Shown here one piece after another: positions 46,900-55,747 of a stretch of 64,000 nucleotides of DNA. A program made the position numbers and the translations under genes. The notes under the pieces are model-generated. The model searched no databases. It was not told where the DNA came from and worked only from the letters and a program-made list of their open reading frames with translations. The stretch spans positions 97,794-161,793 of the forward strand of contig JACNKX010000092.1 of NCBI GenBank assembly GCA_014381825.1, written 5' to 3'. This DNA comes from Planctomycetota bacterium (lineage in GTDB: Bacteria > Planctomycetota > Planctomycetia > Pirellulales > Pirellulaceae). The first letter of the stretch is position 1, and the number at the start of each line of letters is the position of its first letter.

Positions 46900-47034
46900 C
46901 CCAATTCCCTTGGCATATTGTTTCCAGGCTGTCCGCGCGCACATGCGCGCAGTCCGTCCAGTAATAGATCGGCAGATCGGAGCCCGAATAATCGCCAAAC
47001 TCCAATTAATCGATGCGATCGAACCCGACGACAA

Positions 47035-48813
47035 CTAGGTGCCGTTCAGCTCGCACCAGCGCTCTTCGGCTTGGCCAAGCTCTTCGGCGAGCGCTTCGAT
47101 CTCGTTGTGCAAACGCAAGGCTTCATCGGGATCGGTCGCTGTGAGCAGCTTTTCGTTCCGCGCGCGCTTCTCGTCATCCAGTCGCGCGATCTTGCGCTCG
47201 ATGTTCGTGATCTCTTTGCGGATCTTACGGTGGTCTTTCTCGGAGACTGACGAAGCAGCCTTCGACGCCTTGCCGTTGGGCTTCGGCGGCTTCGATAACT
47301 TGCGAGCGTTCAACTCACGCTCGCCGTCATCAATCTCCTTGTTCATGGCGTACAAATACGCGTCGTAATTGCCAATGTAGTTCTTCGCCTGGCCATCACG
47401 GACTTCGATCACGGATGTAGCGATGCGCTTCATGAAGTGACGATCATGGCTGGTGAACAGCACGGTCCCTTTGTACTTGAGCAACGCCTCGGCCAACGTT
47501 TCGACCGTCTCGACATCCAGATGGTTGCCCGGTTCGTCGAGTACCAGAATGTTGTATGTGCCAAGCAACAGGCCAGCCATACACAAGCGGGCGCGTTCGC
47601 CTCCGGACAGTACGGAGATCTTTTTATGGACATGAGCATCGCGGAACAGCAGCGCGCCGGCTTGCGCCAGAATCTCTTGATTGGTCGTGCCGGGGTTCGC
47701 TTGGTATTCGAGGTATTCGAGAACAGTTTGATCTTGTGGGAGGCTGGTGTAGACGTGTTGTGCGTAGGTCCCGATCTCGCAACCGAAGCCCCAGCGGACG
47801 TCACCCTTGCGCGGATCAAGCGAGCCGACAAGCGTCCGCAGCAGTGTTGTCTTGCCTTGGCCGTTGTCCCCCACGATGGCAGCTCGCTCGCCATGTTCGA
47901 TCTCAAGAATGATGCCCTTCGCAACATCGTGGTCTGGATAGCCGATGGCCAGATCTTCGCAGCGAAATGCTGGACCCTGGCGCGGTTCGACGACCGGAGC
48001 TCGCATGTGAGCCGTTGGCTCATCGATTTCGATCTCGGTCGTACTCAGACGATCGAGTTGCTTTTGTTTCGATCGCGCTTGGCTGGCCGTGTTCGCACCA
48101 GCTCGATTCTTGTCGATGAAGCGTTTGAGTTGCTTTTGTTTTGCTTGGACCGTCGCATTGACTCGCAAGTCATGTTCGCGGCGCTCCTTTTGGTACTCGA
48201 TGAAGCCATCGATCTTTCCGGGATACATTGTCAGCTTGCCACGAGTAATGTCGAGCGTCTGGGTGCAAGTCGCTTTCAAGAAAGCTCGATCGTGCGAGAC
48301 GATCAGACAAGCTTGGCGAAACCCACGCAGAAAGTGTTCGAGCAGGATTTGCGTTCGAAGATCAAGAAAGTTCGTTGGCTCGTCCAACAGCAGCAGGTTC
48401 GGTTCATGCAGCAACAGCGCCGCCAATTTGACTCGTGTTTGCCAACCGCCCGACAGCTCAGCAACGGGCCCTTCGAGGTAAGCCCCCTTTAACTCGAACT
48501 GCCCCGCGACCTCGCCACACTTCCACTCTGGCTGACCGCTGTCGCGAATCAGGAAATCGTGGGCCGACTCGCCAGGCAAGAACGGATCGTGCTGACGGAG
48601 ATAGCCGATGTTGAGCCGTGGATGTGGAATTACTTCGCCCGAATCGAGTTCCTCTTCACCGAGCAAAACCCGAAGCAATGTCGACTTTCCGGCCCCGTTT
48701 CGGCCAACGAAGCCGACCTTCACATCTTCGATCAGCGTCGCTTCCGCGCCATCGAGCAACACTTGATCGCCGTAACTCTTGTGAGCGTCCCGAATTTGCA
48801 ACAATACAGCCAT
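47035..48813 (-). CDS. ABC-F subfamily ATPase
   Basis: 592 aa with two ABC domains and no membrane part. Walker A: VGRNGAGKSTLLRVL (36-50) and GDNGQGKTTLLRTL; signature LSGGWQTRVKLAALL and LSGGERARLCMAGLL; Walker B with LLLLDEPTNFLD and LVLDEPGNHLD (the usual T of the second is G). The linker region carries the basic 'QKQLKRFIDKNRAGANTASQARSKQKQLDRL' arm, and the C-terminal coiled coil is present (SEKDHRKIRKEITNIERKIARL). ABC-F proteins act on the ribosome E site, in translation rescue or resistance to some antibiotics; this one is of the Uup/EttA/YheS housekeeping type rather than a clear resistance protein. Confidence 0.95.
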   Translation of the reverse strand: MAVLLQIRDAHKSYGDQVLLDGAEATLIEDVKVGFVGRNGAGKSTLLRVLLGEEELDSGEVIPHPRLNIGYLRQHDPFLPGESAHDFLIRDSGQPEWKCGEVAGQFELKGAYLEGPVAELSGGWQTRVKLAALLLHEPNLLLLDEPTNFLDLRTQILLEHFLRGFRQACLIVSHDRAFLKATCTQTLDITRGKLTMYPGKIDGFIEYQKERREHDLRVNATVQAKQKQLKRFIDKNRAGANTASQARSKQKQLDRLSTTEIEIDEPTAHMRAPVVEPRQGPAFRCEDLAIGYPDHDVAKGIILEIEHGERAAIVGDNGQGKTTLLRTLVGSLDPRKGDVRWGFGCEIGTYAQHVYTSLPQDQTVLEYLEYQANPGTTNQEILAQAGALLFRDAHVHKKISVLSGGERARLCMAGLLLGTYNILVLDEPGNHLDVETVETLAEALLKYKGTVLFTSHDRHFMKRIATSVIEVRDGQAKNYIGNYDAYLYAMNKEIDDGERELNARKLSKPPKPNGKASKAASSVSEKDHRKIRKEITNIERKIARLDDEKRARNEKLLTATDPDEALRLHNEIEALAEELGQAEERWCELNGT

Positions 48814-48984
48814 AGCGTCTCATCAGCCCTCGAGATGGTCTCGAAACGACGATGTTAGAAGGACAGGCAAACCTGGTAAAGGGCGGGCATGGAGCCGAGC
48901 GATGTCAGCACGATGCGCGAGAGTGGACATACCCGATTCAGGTCCTGGCGTCCGACCCGACCACGATACTTAGCGGCATCATTG

Positions 48985-49944
48985 CTAGGCAGCATCGTAC
49001 AACTGTTCCGAAGCACCATCGCGGAGGGCCACGATCGCGAGCTGATGTTGATTGGCGTAGGCAACGACTTCTGCTTGGTCGAGAAAGATCGTTTTATGCG
49101 CTTCAACAGCTAAGACTCTCGCGCCGGCGTTGACCAACATCTCGACAGTGCCCTTGCCAAACGTCGGAACATCGAAACGCATATCTTGTTGCGGTTTGGC
49201 AACTTTAACGACTGTGAATCCATCCCCTTCGCTTAACTCGCCCGCTCGGTGAATGCATGCATCGGTCCCTTCGATGGCTTCCACGGCAAGAACGACTTGG
49301 CCTTTCACCGCGACGCTCTGGCCGATATCAACTTCGCCAATCTTCTTCGCGATTTTCCAACCGAACTCGATGTCCTTTCGTTCAGCTCGACTCGGTTGGC
49401 GCTTCGTAATGGTGCCTGCTTTCACGAGAATCTCCGGTACAAATTCGGTGGCGGGAACGAACATAATTCCGCCGTCGGCAAAGACATCAACGACAGCTCT
49501 GAGCAGCGTGTCGTCCTTCCGATCTTTGCTCATGCTAAAAAAATGAGGGAAGAAGGTCCGACAGGCTCGCAAGTCCGGTAAGTGCTTGATCCAATGTCCT
49601 TTCAACAAGCGTGTCTTGTGAATCTTGCCGGCCATGGTGGCCCGCGTGACACCTTGTTGTCGGAAGTAGCGAATCGCTCCACCGATCTTTCCAATTCCAA
49701 TATCCAAGTAAGCGTCGCTCATGTCTCGGAGTATGGGGTCGGCGTGCTGCTTGACCCCCAAACAAACGACTTCACAGCCTTGAGCGCGTAAGGCTTCGGC
49801 TACGACAATCGGATAGCGACCCCATCCGGCGATGAGTCCTACGCGCGGTACTTTGGAGTGCAGCGCCTTCGAGTTGACTTGCAGGTCGTGCATGATCACA
49901 AAAGCGAGCCAGAACTGCGAAGCTTGTTCCGGCCTACTTGTCAT
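48985..49944 (-). CDS. lpxI: UDP-2,3-diacylglucosamine diphosphatase LpxI
   Basis: 319 aa. Cleaves UDP-2,3-diacylglucosamine to lipid X and UMP, the fourth step of lipid A synthesis; replaces LpxH in many bacteria. Family segments: 'RVGLIAGWGRYPIVVAEALRAQG', 'YLDIGIGKIGGAIRYFRQQGV', 'ATMAGKIHK', 'EGTDACIHRAGEL', and 'VDVPTFGKGTVEMLVNAGARVLAVEA' near the end, seen here as FDVPTFGKGTVEMLVNAGA. Lies 20 nt after lpxD on the same strand. The N-terminus before VGLIAGWG is longer than usual by about 30 residues, so the true start may be the in-frame ATG at 49893. Confidence 0.92.
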   Translation of the reverse strand: MTSRPEQASQFWLAFVIMHDLQVNSKALHSKVPRVGLIAGWGRYPIVVAEALRAQGCEVVCLGVKQHADPILRDMSDAYLDIGIGKIGGAIRYFRQQGVTRATMAGKIHKTRLLKGHWIKHLPDLRACRTFFPHFFSMSKDRKDDTLLRAVVDVFADGGIMFVPATEFVPEILVKAGTITKRQPSRAERKDIEFGWKIAKKIGEVDIGQSVAVKGQVVLAVEAIEGTDACIHRAGELSEGDGFTVVKVAKPQQDMRFDVPTFGKGTVEMLVNAGARVLAVEAHKTIFLDQAEVVAYANQHQLAIVALRDGASEQLYDAA

Positions 49945-49963
49945 TCTTCAAAATCGGCTGAGT

Positions 49964-51004
49964 TCAGGCTGCTTCGTTGAGCTTCTCGGACAAGTCCGCA
50001 ACTTGTTTTTGTAACGCTTTGAATTGCTTCCGCATTTCCGGCAACTTTGACCAGGCGGCTTGTTTGAGAAGTTGCTCGCGATCGGGAGTTGCGGGGGTCC
50101 CAAAGTAGGAGCTGTCAGCGGGGATGTTATTCATCACTCCGGACTTCGCACCCAAGACCGTTCGGTCACCAATATCGACGTGATCTCGGATGCCAACTTG
50201 CCCGGCCATCACGACGCAGTCGCCGGTCGTCGAGCTCCCTGCGATTCCGACTTGCGAACAAAGCAGATTGTGACGACCGATTCGACAATTGTGAGCAATC
50301 ATGACTAGATTATCGATCTTGGTTCCTTCACCAATCGTCGTTGGACCATAAGTGCCGCGGTCGATCGTCGTACCGGCTCCGATTTCGACATCATCGCCAA
50401 CAATTACATTGCCTAGCTGCGCTGACAACCTATGCTTTCCGTCGATCGTATCGTAACCAAAGCCATAAGCGCCAATTACTGCTCCCGCGTGGATGATAAC
50501 TCGATTTCCGATCACCGTGCTTTCGTACAATACAACGTTGGGAAACAGCGTGACGTCGTTACCGATTCGTGACCCAGGCAAAATCTGAACGCCAGGATGA
50601 ATGATAGCTCCATCACCAACATGGACGTCTTCGCCAATCGTTGCCGTCGGGTGGACTACGACGTTACGCCCGAGCTGAGCAGTCGGGCTGACATGTGCCG
50701 CGGCACTAACTCCGGAAGGTTGGATGTCCGCGTGCGGTCGGAAATGTTGCACGATCTTGGCGAAAGATGCGTGAACATTACTTACCGTCACAAAAGGGAC
50801 GCCGTCGGGAGTCACTTCCGGAGGAACCAAGACTGCGGCCGCGCGGCAATCCGACAACTTGTTCGCCAGTTGAGGCTTATCGGCAAGCGTGATATCTCCC
50901 GCATCCGCATCGCGAATGATCGCGGCCCCCGAGATTGGGATGCCTGCGTCTCCATTCAGCTGCCCACCTACTAGGTTAGCGATATCGCCGAGCACCAGAT
51001 CCAT
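49964..51004 (-). CDS. lpxD: UDP-3-O-acylglucosamine N-acyltransferase LpxD
   Basis: 346 aa. Adds the second acyl chain to UDP-3-O-acyl-glucosamine in lipid A synthesis. N-terminal uridine-binding domain (GDITLADKPQLANKL) then a left-handed beta-helix of hexapeptide repeats ('VGDGAIIHPGVQILPGSRIG', 'VIGNRVIIHAGAVIGAYGFG'). The catalytic histidine is in DNLVMIAHN (H238 here, matching H239 of E. coli). C-terminal helix (LPEMRKQFKALQKQVADLSEKL). The ATG at 51004 has AAAGGA six bases upstream; 106 more codons are open upstream but cross a palindromic repeat. First gene of an lpxD-lpxI pair; lpxA, lpxB and fabZ are not nearby. Confidence 0.95.
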   Translation of the reverse strand: MDLVLGDIANLVGGQLNGDAGIPISGAAIIRDADAGDITLADKPQLANKLSDCRAAAVLVPPEVTPDGVPFVTVSNVHASFAKIVQHFRPHADIQPSGVSAAAHVSPTAQLGRNVVVHPTATIGEDVHVGDGAIIHPGVQILPGSRIGNDVTLFPNVVLYESTVIGNRVIIHAGAVIGAYGFGYDTIDGKHRLSAQLGNVIVGDDVEIGAGTTIDRGTYGPTTIGEGTKIDNLVMIAHNCRIGRHNLLCSQVGIAGSSTTGDCVVMAGQVGIRDHVDIGDRTVLGAKSGVMNNIPADSSYFGTPATPDREQLLKQAAWSKLPEMRKQFKALQKQVADLSEKLNEAA

Positions 51005-51173
51005 GCGGAATCCTTTCCACATCCAGAGTGATTCATCTGAGTTTGGTTCAATCGCCCCGAAATTCGCGAACGAACGACCGGGCAACGATGTTACCGAGAC
51101 TCGACGGCTGGGACAAGGTCGCACGTGTGAACGCTGATCGTCCAGAGGTGCTAGCAACGCGAGCGAAGTTTTT

Positions 51174-51242
51174 TGTAGCTGAAGTCGCCAAGACTTCAGG
51201 GATTTGCAATGTGCACCTGAAGTCTTGGCGACGTCAGCTACA
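51174..51242. repeat. 26-bp inverted repeat of the AGTCGCCAAGACTTCAG family
   Basis: Arms 51174-51199 and 51217-51242 are inverse complements with one mismatch around a 17-base loop. The right arm contains the TAG stop of the 295-aa gene. The minus strand has no T-run after the stem. I recall 'GTCGCCAAGACTTC' palindromes as a frequent dispersed element in planctomycetes (memory, unchecked). Confidence 0.88.
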
Positions 51243-52125
51243 CAGACGCGCCGATCATCTGGTCCAACGCGGCCAGTGCGACCTCCCACGACGGCTTGGT
51301 CGCGCGATACGTGTGCCACCAATCGAGAAGCGTCGCCGAAACGTCCTCGTCAGCCGCGACTTCGATTTGCCACGCGGGCAAGGCTTCAGCGATCGTGAAG
51401 GGCGACAGCTGAGACAGCTCGACGGTCTCGCTAGCTTGCAACGTCGCGGGCAGCATGGCGAGCTGTGCGATCAGCGGCAATCGCGATCCATGAACGCGCT
51501 CGCTGAAAATGGGCAGCTCGTGATTCAACTGTGACAACAGCCAACCAAGCCTCACCACTTCCGGTAAACCATCAACGACGTTAGTGAGTACTGCTTCGAT
51601 CCGAACCGCATTGGTAGCAAGACTTGCGTTTCCACCACCTCCGAATGCAGGATGAACGGCCACGATCTTGGCTTGGTCGATCAACAACCGCTCGTCAGTC
51701 AATTGCCCGATTTCGTGTAGCAGCCCGGGACCGCGTGCCTCCCAATGCTCCTGCAGCGGACGCATGCGATGAGTGAGATCGTCGAGCATTTGCGGCAGAG
51801 CTTGTCGTGCGGCAGCGTCGATTTCGCGGATCCTGTCAGCGACACCCGCCACCATCTCTTCGGAAGTCGACTCGATTCCGATCGTTTTGCGAAGTGTGGT
51901 GCGCACCAAGGATTGACGGTCATCCAACTGATGCGAGTAAGCAAGCAAATTCGACCAAAACGCGCGGATCGGAAGCTGGCGAACCGAAATCTCCTTGCTC
52001 AGCGCTTGAGAGGCGGCAACAAATTGATCGCCCATTCGCGAATCGGCCAGCGGCAATCCGCGAGCGATCCCTTCGGCCGCGTAGCAACAACTTGCCAGAT
52101 GATTCGTGACCCACTCGACTTCCAT
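51238..52125 (-). CDS. Hypothetical protein, mostly helical
   Basis: 295 aa, no signal peptide or membrane segment. Long amphipathic helices ('AAEGIARGLPLADSRMGDQFVAAS', 'GVADRIREIDAAARQALPQMLDDLTHRMRPL') and the motif 'VAVHPAFGGGGNASLATNAVRIEAVLTNVVDGL'. A C-terminal part 'TLLDWWHTYRATKPSWEVALAALDQM' is seen. I do not recognise a family. ATG at 52125; stop inside the palindrome arm, so the original C-terminus may have been different. Placed upstream of lpxD on the same strand, with the palindrome between them. Confidence 0.75.
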   Translation of the reverse strand: MEVEWVTNHLASCCYAAEGIARGLPLADSRMGDQFVAASQALSKEISVRQLPIRAFWSNLLAYSHQLDDRQSLVRTTLRKTIGIESTSEEMVAGVADRIREIDAAARQALPQMLDDLTHRMRPLQEHWEARGPGLLHEIGQLTDERLLIDQAKIVAVHPAFGGGGNASLATNAVRIEAVLTNVVDGLPEVVRLGWLLSQLNHELPIFSERVHGSRLPLIAQLAMLPATLQASETVELSQLSPFTIAEALPAWQIEVAADEDVSATLLDWWHTYRATKPSWEVALAALDQMIGASV

Positions 52126-52394
52126 GTTTCGTCCTCAACAAACCGTTTTAGGGGGAGTCCGGCGATGTCGGCTGCGATCGACAGGCGGCTGGTTCCAACC
52201 AACTATAGCATGCAACTCGTTTCGCACGGCCGGGCATTTAGCACTCGATTGGCATCCGCTATGATGGCGGGGCTATCGACGGCTTGATGATGTGCCACTG
52301 TGGATACGATCCGTCGAACAACTATTGTCGTTGCTCTTTCCGCGAACTTAACGTTTAGATCGCGGAGCGATCAACGACCACTTGGAATCGGCGA
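52126..52394. other. Divergent intergenic region
   Basis: About 270 bases between the helical hypothetical gene and speA. Both promoters should lie here. No repeat or RNA feature recognised. Confidence 0.35.
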
Positions 52395-54317
52395 ATGATC
52401 AGCGATCCCGCACAGCGTTGGGTGACACAAGACGCCAGCGATTTGTATGACGTGGCGCGGTGGGGAAAGGGCTACTTCTCGGTTTCCGAAGCGGGAACGC
52501 TGCTGGTCCACCCCAACCGTGATCCAAGTCGATCGATCGATATGAAAGAATTGATCGACCGACTCCAAATGCGCGGGATGGACTTGCCAATCCTGCTCCG
52601 TTTCAACGGGATCTTGCAAGATCGCATGCACGCAATCGCGGACGCATTCTCGCAAGCAATCAGAGAGCATGACTATCAAGGCAACTACTCGTGTGTCTAT
52701 CCGATCAAGGTGAATCAACAACGACAGGTCGTCGAGAAAATCGTCGAGTATGGCCGCGAACTTGGATTTGGCTTGGAAGCTGGCAGCAAACCCGAGCTGC
52801 TCGCCGTCGTCGCCATGACCGACGCGGATACGCCAATTATCTGTAACGGCTTCAAAGATGCCGAGTTCATCGAGATGGCGATGCTCGCGCAGAAGATCGG
52901 GCGGCGAGTGATTCCGGTCGTCGAGAAGTACACCGAGCTGGAAATGATCCTGGACTGTGCCGAAAAAGTTGGCGTCCGGCCGCAGATTGGGATGCGAGTC
53001 AAGCTGGCCGCCCGCGGCTCGGGGCGTTGGCAAGGCTCCGGCGGCTTTCGATCCAAGTTCGGTCTGACCGTCAGCGAAGTCCTACGCGGCGCAAAGGAGT
53101 TGGAGTCGCGCGGCATGGCCGACTGTTTCAAGTTGCTGCACTTTCACTTAGGCAGCCAAATCACCAACATTCGACACATTAAGAGTGCGTTGACCGAAGC
53201 CGGTCGAATCTACAGTGATTTGGTCAAACGAGGCGCCGGGCTCGAAATCATGGACGTCGGAGGCGGGCTCGGCGTCGACTACGACGGATCTCAAACGAAC
53301 TTCGAATCGAGTGTGAACTATACGCTTCAGGAGTACGCCAACGACGTCGTCTATCACCTGCATACGGTTTGCGAGGACGCGGGCGTGCCGCATCCGAACA
53401 TCATGTCAGAAAGCGGACGCGCCATCGCGGCCTATCATGCCGTACTGGTCTTCGGCGTTCTTGGTGTATCGGGGCAGGGCGATAGCGATGTGGTCCCGGA
53501 TTCGTTTCCCGACGACTTCGAGCAACCGCTACACACTTTGCTCGACACGTATCATCGGCTCTCGCCGCGCAACCTCTTGGAAAGCTTTCACGACGCGCAA
53601 CAGGCCATGGATGTGGCAATGAACTCGTTCGCCTCCGGCTACCTGCCGCTCGACCAACGAAGCTCTGTGGAGATGTTGTACTGGGCGATTTGTCGCAGGC
53701 TCCGCGATCATGCACACGAACTAGAGTTCATGCCAGACGAACTAAAAGGCCTGGACCGGATGTTGTCGGACACCTATTTCTGCAATTTTTCGTTGTTCCA
53801 GTCGATTCCCGACAGCTGGGCGATCAAGCAGCTGTTTCCTGTAATGCCGATCCATCGACTCGATGAAGAACCGACGCGCCACGCAGTGCTTGGCGACATT
53901 ACCTGTGATAGCGACGGCAAGATCGACCAGTTCATTGATCGACGTGATGTGAAGCACTCGCTCCGGTTGCACGAATTCGATGGGAAGCCATATTGCTTAG
54001 GCACGTTCTTGGTCGGTGCGTATCAGGAGATTCTCGGAGACTTGCACAACCTGTTCGGAGATACAAACACCGTGCATATCGACATCGCAGAGAACGGCGA
54101 AGCCGTCTTTGGCGAACTCGTAAAAGGCGACACCGTACACGAAGTGCTTCGCTACGTCAGTTTCAACTACGACGATCTTGTTAACCGCCTGCAAGGAGCG
54201 GTCGAGAGGGCCGTCCGGGGCGGCTTGTTGGGTCACGCCGAAGCCGGACGGTTTGTCAAATTCTACGAAGCGGCTCTCCATGGTTACACTTATCTGGAAG
54301 AGCCTCAAGAGTCGTAG
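52395..54317 (+). CDS. speA: Biosynthetic arginine decarboxylase
   Basis: 640 aa. Converts arginine to agmatine, the entry into putrescine and polyamine synthesis; PLP-dependent, fold type III. The N-terminus DLYDVARWGKGYFSVSEAG, the PLP lysine K105 in YPIKVNQQ, 'GFGLEAGSKPEL', 'LAARGSGRWQGSGGFRSKFG', 'LHFHLGSQ' and 'ESGRAIAAYHAV' are standard for SpeA. Length is normal. The agmatinase partner speB is not adjacent. ATG at 52395 with only a weak ribosome-binding site. Confidence 0.97.
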   Translation: MISDPAQRWVTQDASDLYDVARWGKGYFSVSEAGTLLVHPNRDPSRSIDMKELIDRLQMRGMDLPILLRFNGILQDRMHAIADAFSQAIREHDYQGNYSCVYPIKVNQQRQVVEKIVEYGRELGFGLEAGSKPELLAVVAMTDADTPIICNGFKDAEFIEMAMLAQKIGRRVIPVVEKYTELEMILDCAEKVGVRPQIGMRVKLAARGSGRWQGSGGFRSKFGLTVSEVLRGAKELESRGMADCFKLLHFHLGSQITNIRHIKSALTEAGRIYSDLVKRGAGLEIMDVGGGLGVDYDGSQTNFESSVNYTLQEYANDVVYHLHTVCEDAGVPHPNIMSESGRAIAAYHAVLVFGVLGVSGQGDSDVVPDSFPDDFEQPLHTLLDTYHRLSPRNLLESFHDAQQAMDVAMNSFASGYLPLDQRSSVEMLYWAICRRLRDHAHELEFMPDELKGLDRMLSDTYFCNFSLFQSIPDSWAIKQLFPVMPIHRLDEEPTRHAVLGDITCDSDGKIDQFIDRRDVKHSLRLHEFDGKPYCLGTFLVGAYQEILGDLHNLFGDTNTVHIDIAENGEAVFGELVKGDTVHEVLRYVSFNYDDLVNRLQGAVERAVRGGLLGHAEAGRFVKFYEAALHGYTYLEEPQES

Positions 54318-54359
54318 GTTCCGTTTTCGTTTTCCACCGCGAGACATGCAGCAACACTC

Positions 54360-54977
54360 ATGATCCCCGTTCCCATTGGCATTGACGATCGCATACGTAC
54401 AACAGGAAAAGGCGCGTTTCACTGCCCGAATTGTGGTCCGAATCGCGAGTATCTTCGGAAACGTCGCGCACAGTACTTCAACATCTTTTTCATTCCGGTG
54501 TTCCCGATCAATGAATGGCCTGAACGGGTGACGTGCAAGAACTGTTGCTCGCAGTTCGACAAGTCCGTTTTCTTCTACAATCCAGAACTCGAACGCCAAG
54601 AGCGGGAACAACGCCCGGACCGGATCAAATTAGTCATGATTCTGATGCTGATTCGCGGCGATCACATCTCCGAAGCAGCGATGCGAAAGATTGAAGAAGT
54701 GTTTGAAGCGGAAGGTGGCGAAACGTTGTCGCGAGAAGACTTGGAACAGGACATCGCTGCAACACGAGAATTGGAGATGGATCCGTTGATTGATCTCATT
54801 CAGATTGCTCAGAAGCTTCAACCAAAGGGTGCCTCGACGGTACTCCGACATGCGTTTCATGCCGCATCCTCCGACGGGACGCTCAACGAAGCAGACCGCG
54901 ACTTTCTCGAGGAACTTCGCGAAGCACTTGGCGTTTCTGAAGTTGCGTTCCATCGAATCACCGCCAAACCCAACTAG
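54360..54977 (+). CDS. Zinc-ribbon plus TerB-like protein
   Basis: 205 aa. An N-terminal ribbon of the zinc_ribbon_15 type (FHCPNCGPNREY...TCKNCCSQF, cysteines near 22, 25, 60, 63) with the usual 'RRAQYFNIFFIPVFPI' between, then a 130-residue helical domain with the TerB signature 'LRHAFHAASSDGTLNEADRDFLEELREALG'. TerB-like domains act in metal or membrane-stress related systems; the function of this two-domain form is not known. 42 nt downstream of speA, so possibly co-transcribed, though no shared role is evident. Confidence 0.82.
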   Translation: MIPVPIGIDDRIRTTGKGAFHCPNCGPNREYLRKRRAQYFNIFFIPVFPINEWPERVTCKNCCSQFDKSVFFYNPELERQEREQRPDRIKLVMILMLIRGDHISEAAMRKIEEVFEAEGGETLSREDLEQDIAATRELEMDPLIDLIQIAQKLQPKGASTVLRHAFHAASSDGTLNEADRDFLEELREALGVSEVAFHRITAKPN

Positions 54978-55090
54978 ACCGGCTTCCTCCGGAACTGAGA
55001 AGCGCGTTAGGATTGTGCGAAAGCCGACCCCGGTTGTCCGCGACGCAGTTTCGCGTGGACCCAATTAGCTAACGTGCCGCGAAAACGCCA

Positions 55091-55729
55091 ATGACTTCTG
55101 TAACCGCTGTCAATCACCCGCTCGTCAAACATCACCTTGCGCGACTTCGTGACGGCGAGACTCCACCTGCAGAGTTCCGGACGTTGGTCCAACGATTGGC
55201 AGTCTTGCTCGCGTATGAAGCAACAAAGGACCTTCAGCTTGCCGAGATTGAAGTGCAAACGCCTCTCACGACAACGCCCGGGCAAGTCTTACAGCAACGG
55301 GTCGGCGTGGTTCCGATCCTGCGAGCTGGTCTCGGGATGGTCGATCCCGTGTTAGATCTCATTCCGGATGCCGAAGTGTGGCACCTCGGATTGTATCGCG
55401 ACGAGGCGACGGCCCAGCCGGTCGAATACTACAGCAAGTTGCCGACGGCCAGTCCGGTCGACGTCGCATTGGTACTCGATCCGATGCTGGCAACGGGCGG
55501 CTCGGCGGCTTCTGCGTTGGCGGCCCTGCAACGATGGGGCGTTCCGACATTGAAGCTTCTATCGTTGATCGCAGCCCCGGAAGGGATCGCGGCGCTAGAA
55601 GCTCAGTTTCCCGACGCCCAAGTCTATGTCTGCGCTATCGACGACCGATTGAACGACCAGAAGTTCATCGTGCCGGGGCTAGGCGACGCCGGTGATCGTA
55701 GCTTCAACACCGTTCCAACTGATTCTTGA
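55091..55729 (+). CDS. upp: Uracil phosphoribosyltransferase
   Basis: 212 aa. Makes UMP from uracil and PRPP in pyrimidine salvage; cytoplasmic. N-terminal 'HPLVKHHLARLRDGETPPAEFR', 'VPILRAGLGMVDPVLDLIPDAEV', the PRPP loop 'LDPMLATGGSAASALAAL' and 'IVPGLGDAGDR' near the end are the family signatures. Followed 18 nt later by a nucleoside transporter gene, which supplies a clear shared purpose: uptake and reuse of uracil or nucleosides. Confidence 0.97.
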   Translation: MTSVTAVNHPLVKHHLARLRDGETPPAEFRTLVQRLAVLLAYEATKDLQLAEIEVQTPLTTTPGQVLQQRVGVVPILRAGLGMVDPVLDLIPDAEVWHLGLYRDEATAQPVEYYSKLPTASPVDVALVLDPMLATGGSAASALAALQRWGVPTLKLLSLIAAPEGIAALEAQFPDAQVYVCAIDDRLNDQKFIVPGLGDAGDRSFNTVPTDS

Positions 55730-55747
55730 CTGCGAAATTGCCCGCTC

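Noticed and set aside
48814..48984. Open frame continuing from the lpxI side (83 codons, minus strand)
   Set aside because: Mostly a shadow of lpxI in another frame, with no start signal.
51005..51322. N-terminal extension of LpxD by 106 codons
   Set aside because: It crosses a palindromic repeat and lacks family similarity; the ATG at 51004 has a good ribosome-binding site.
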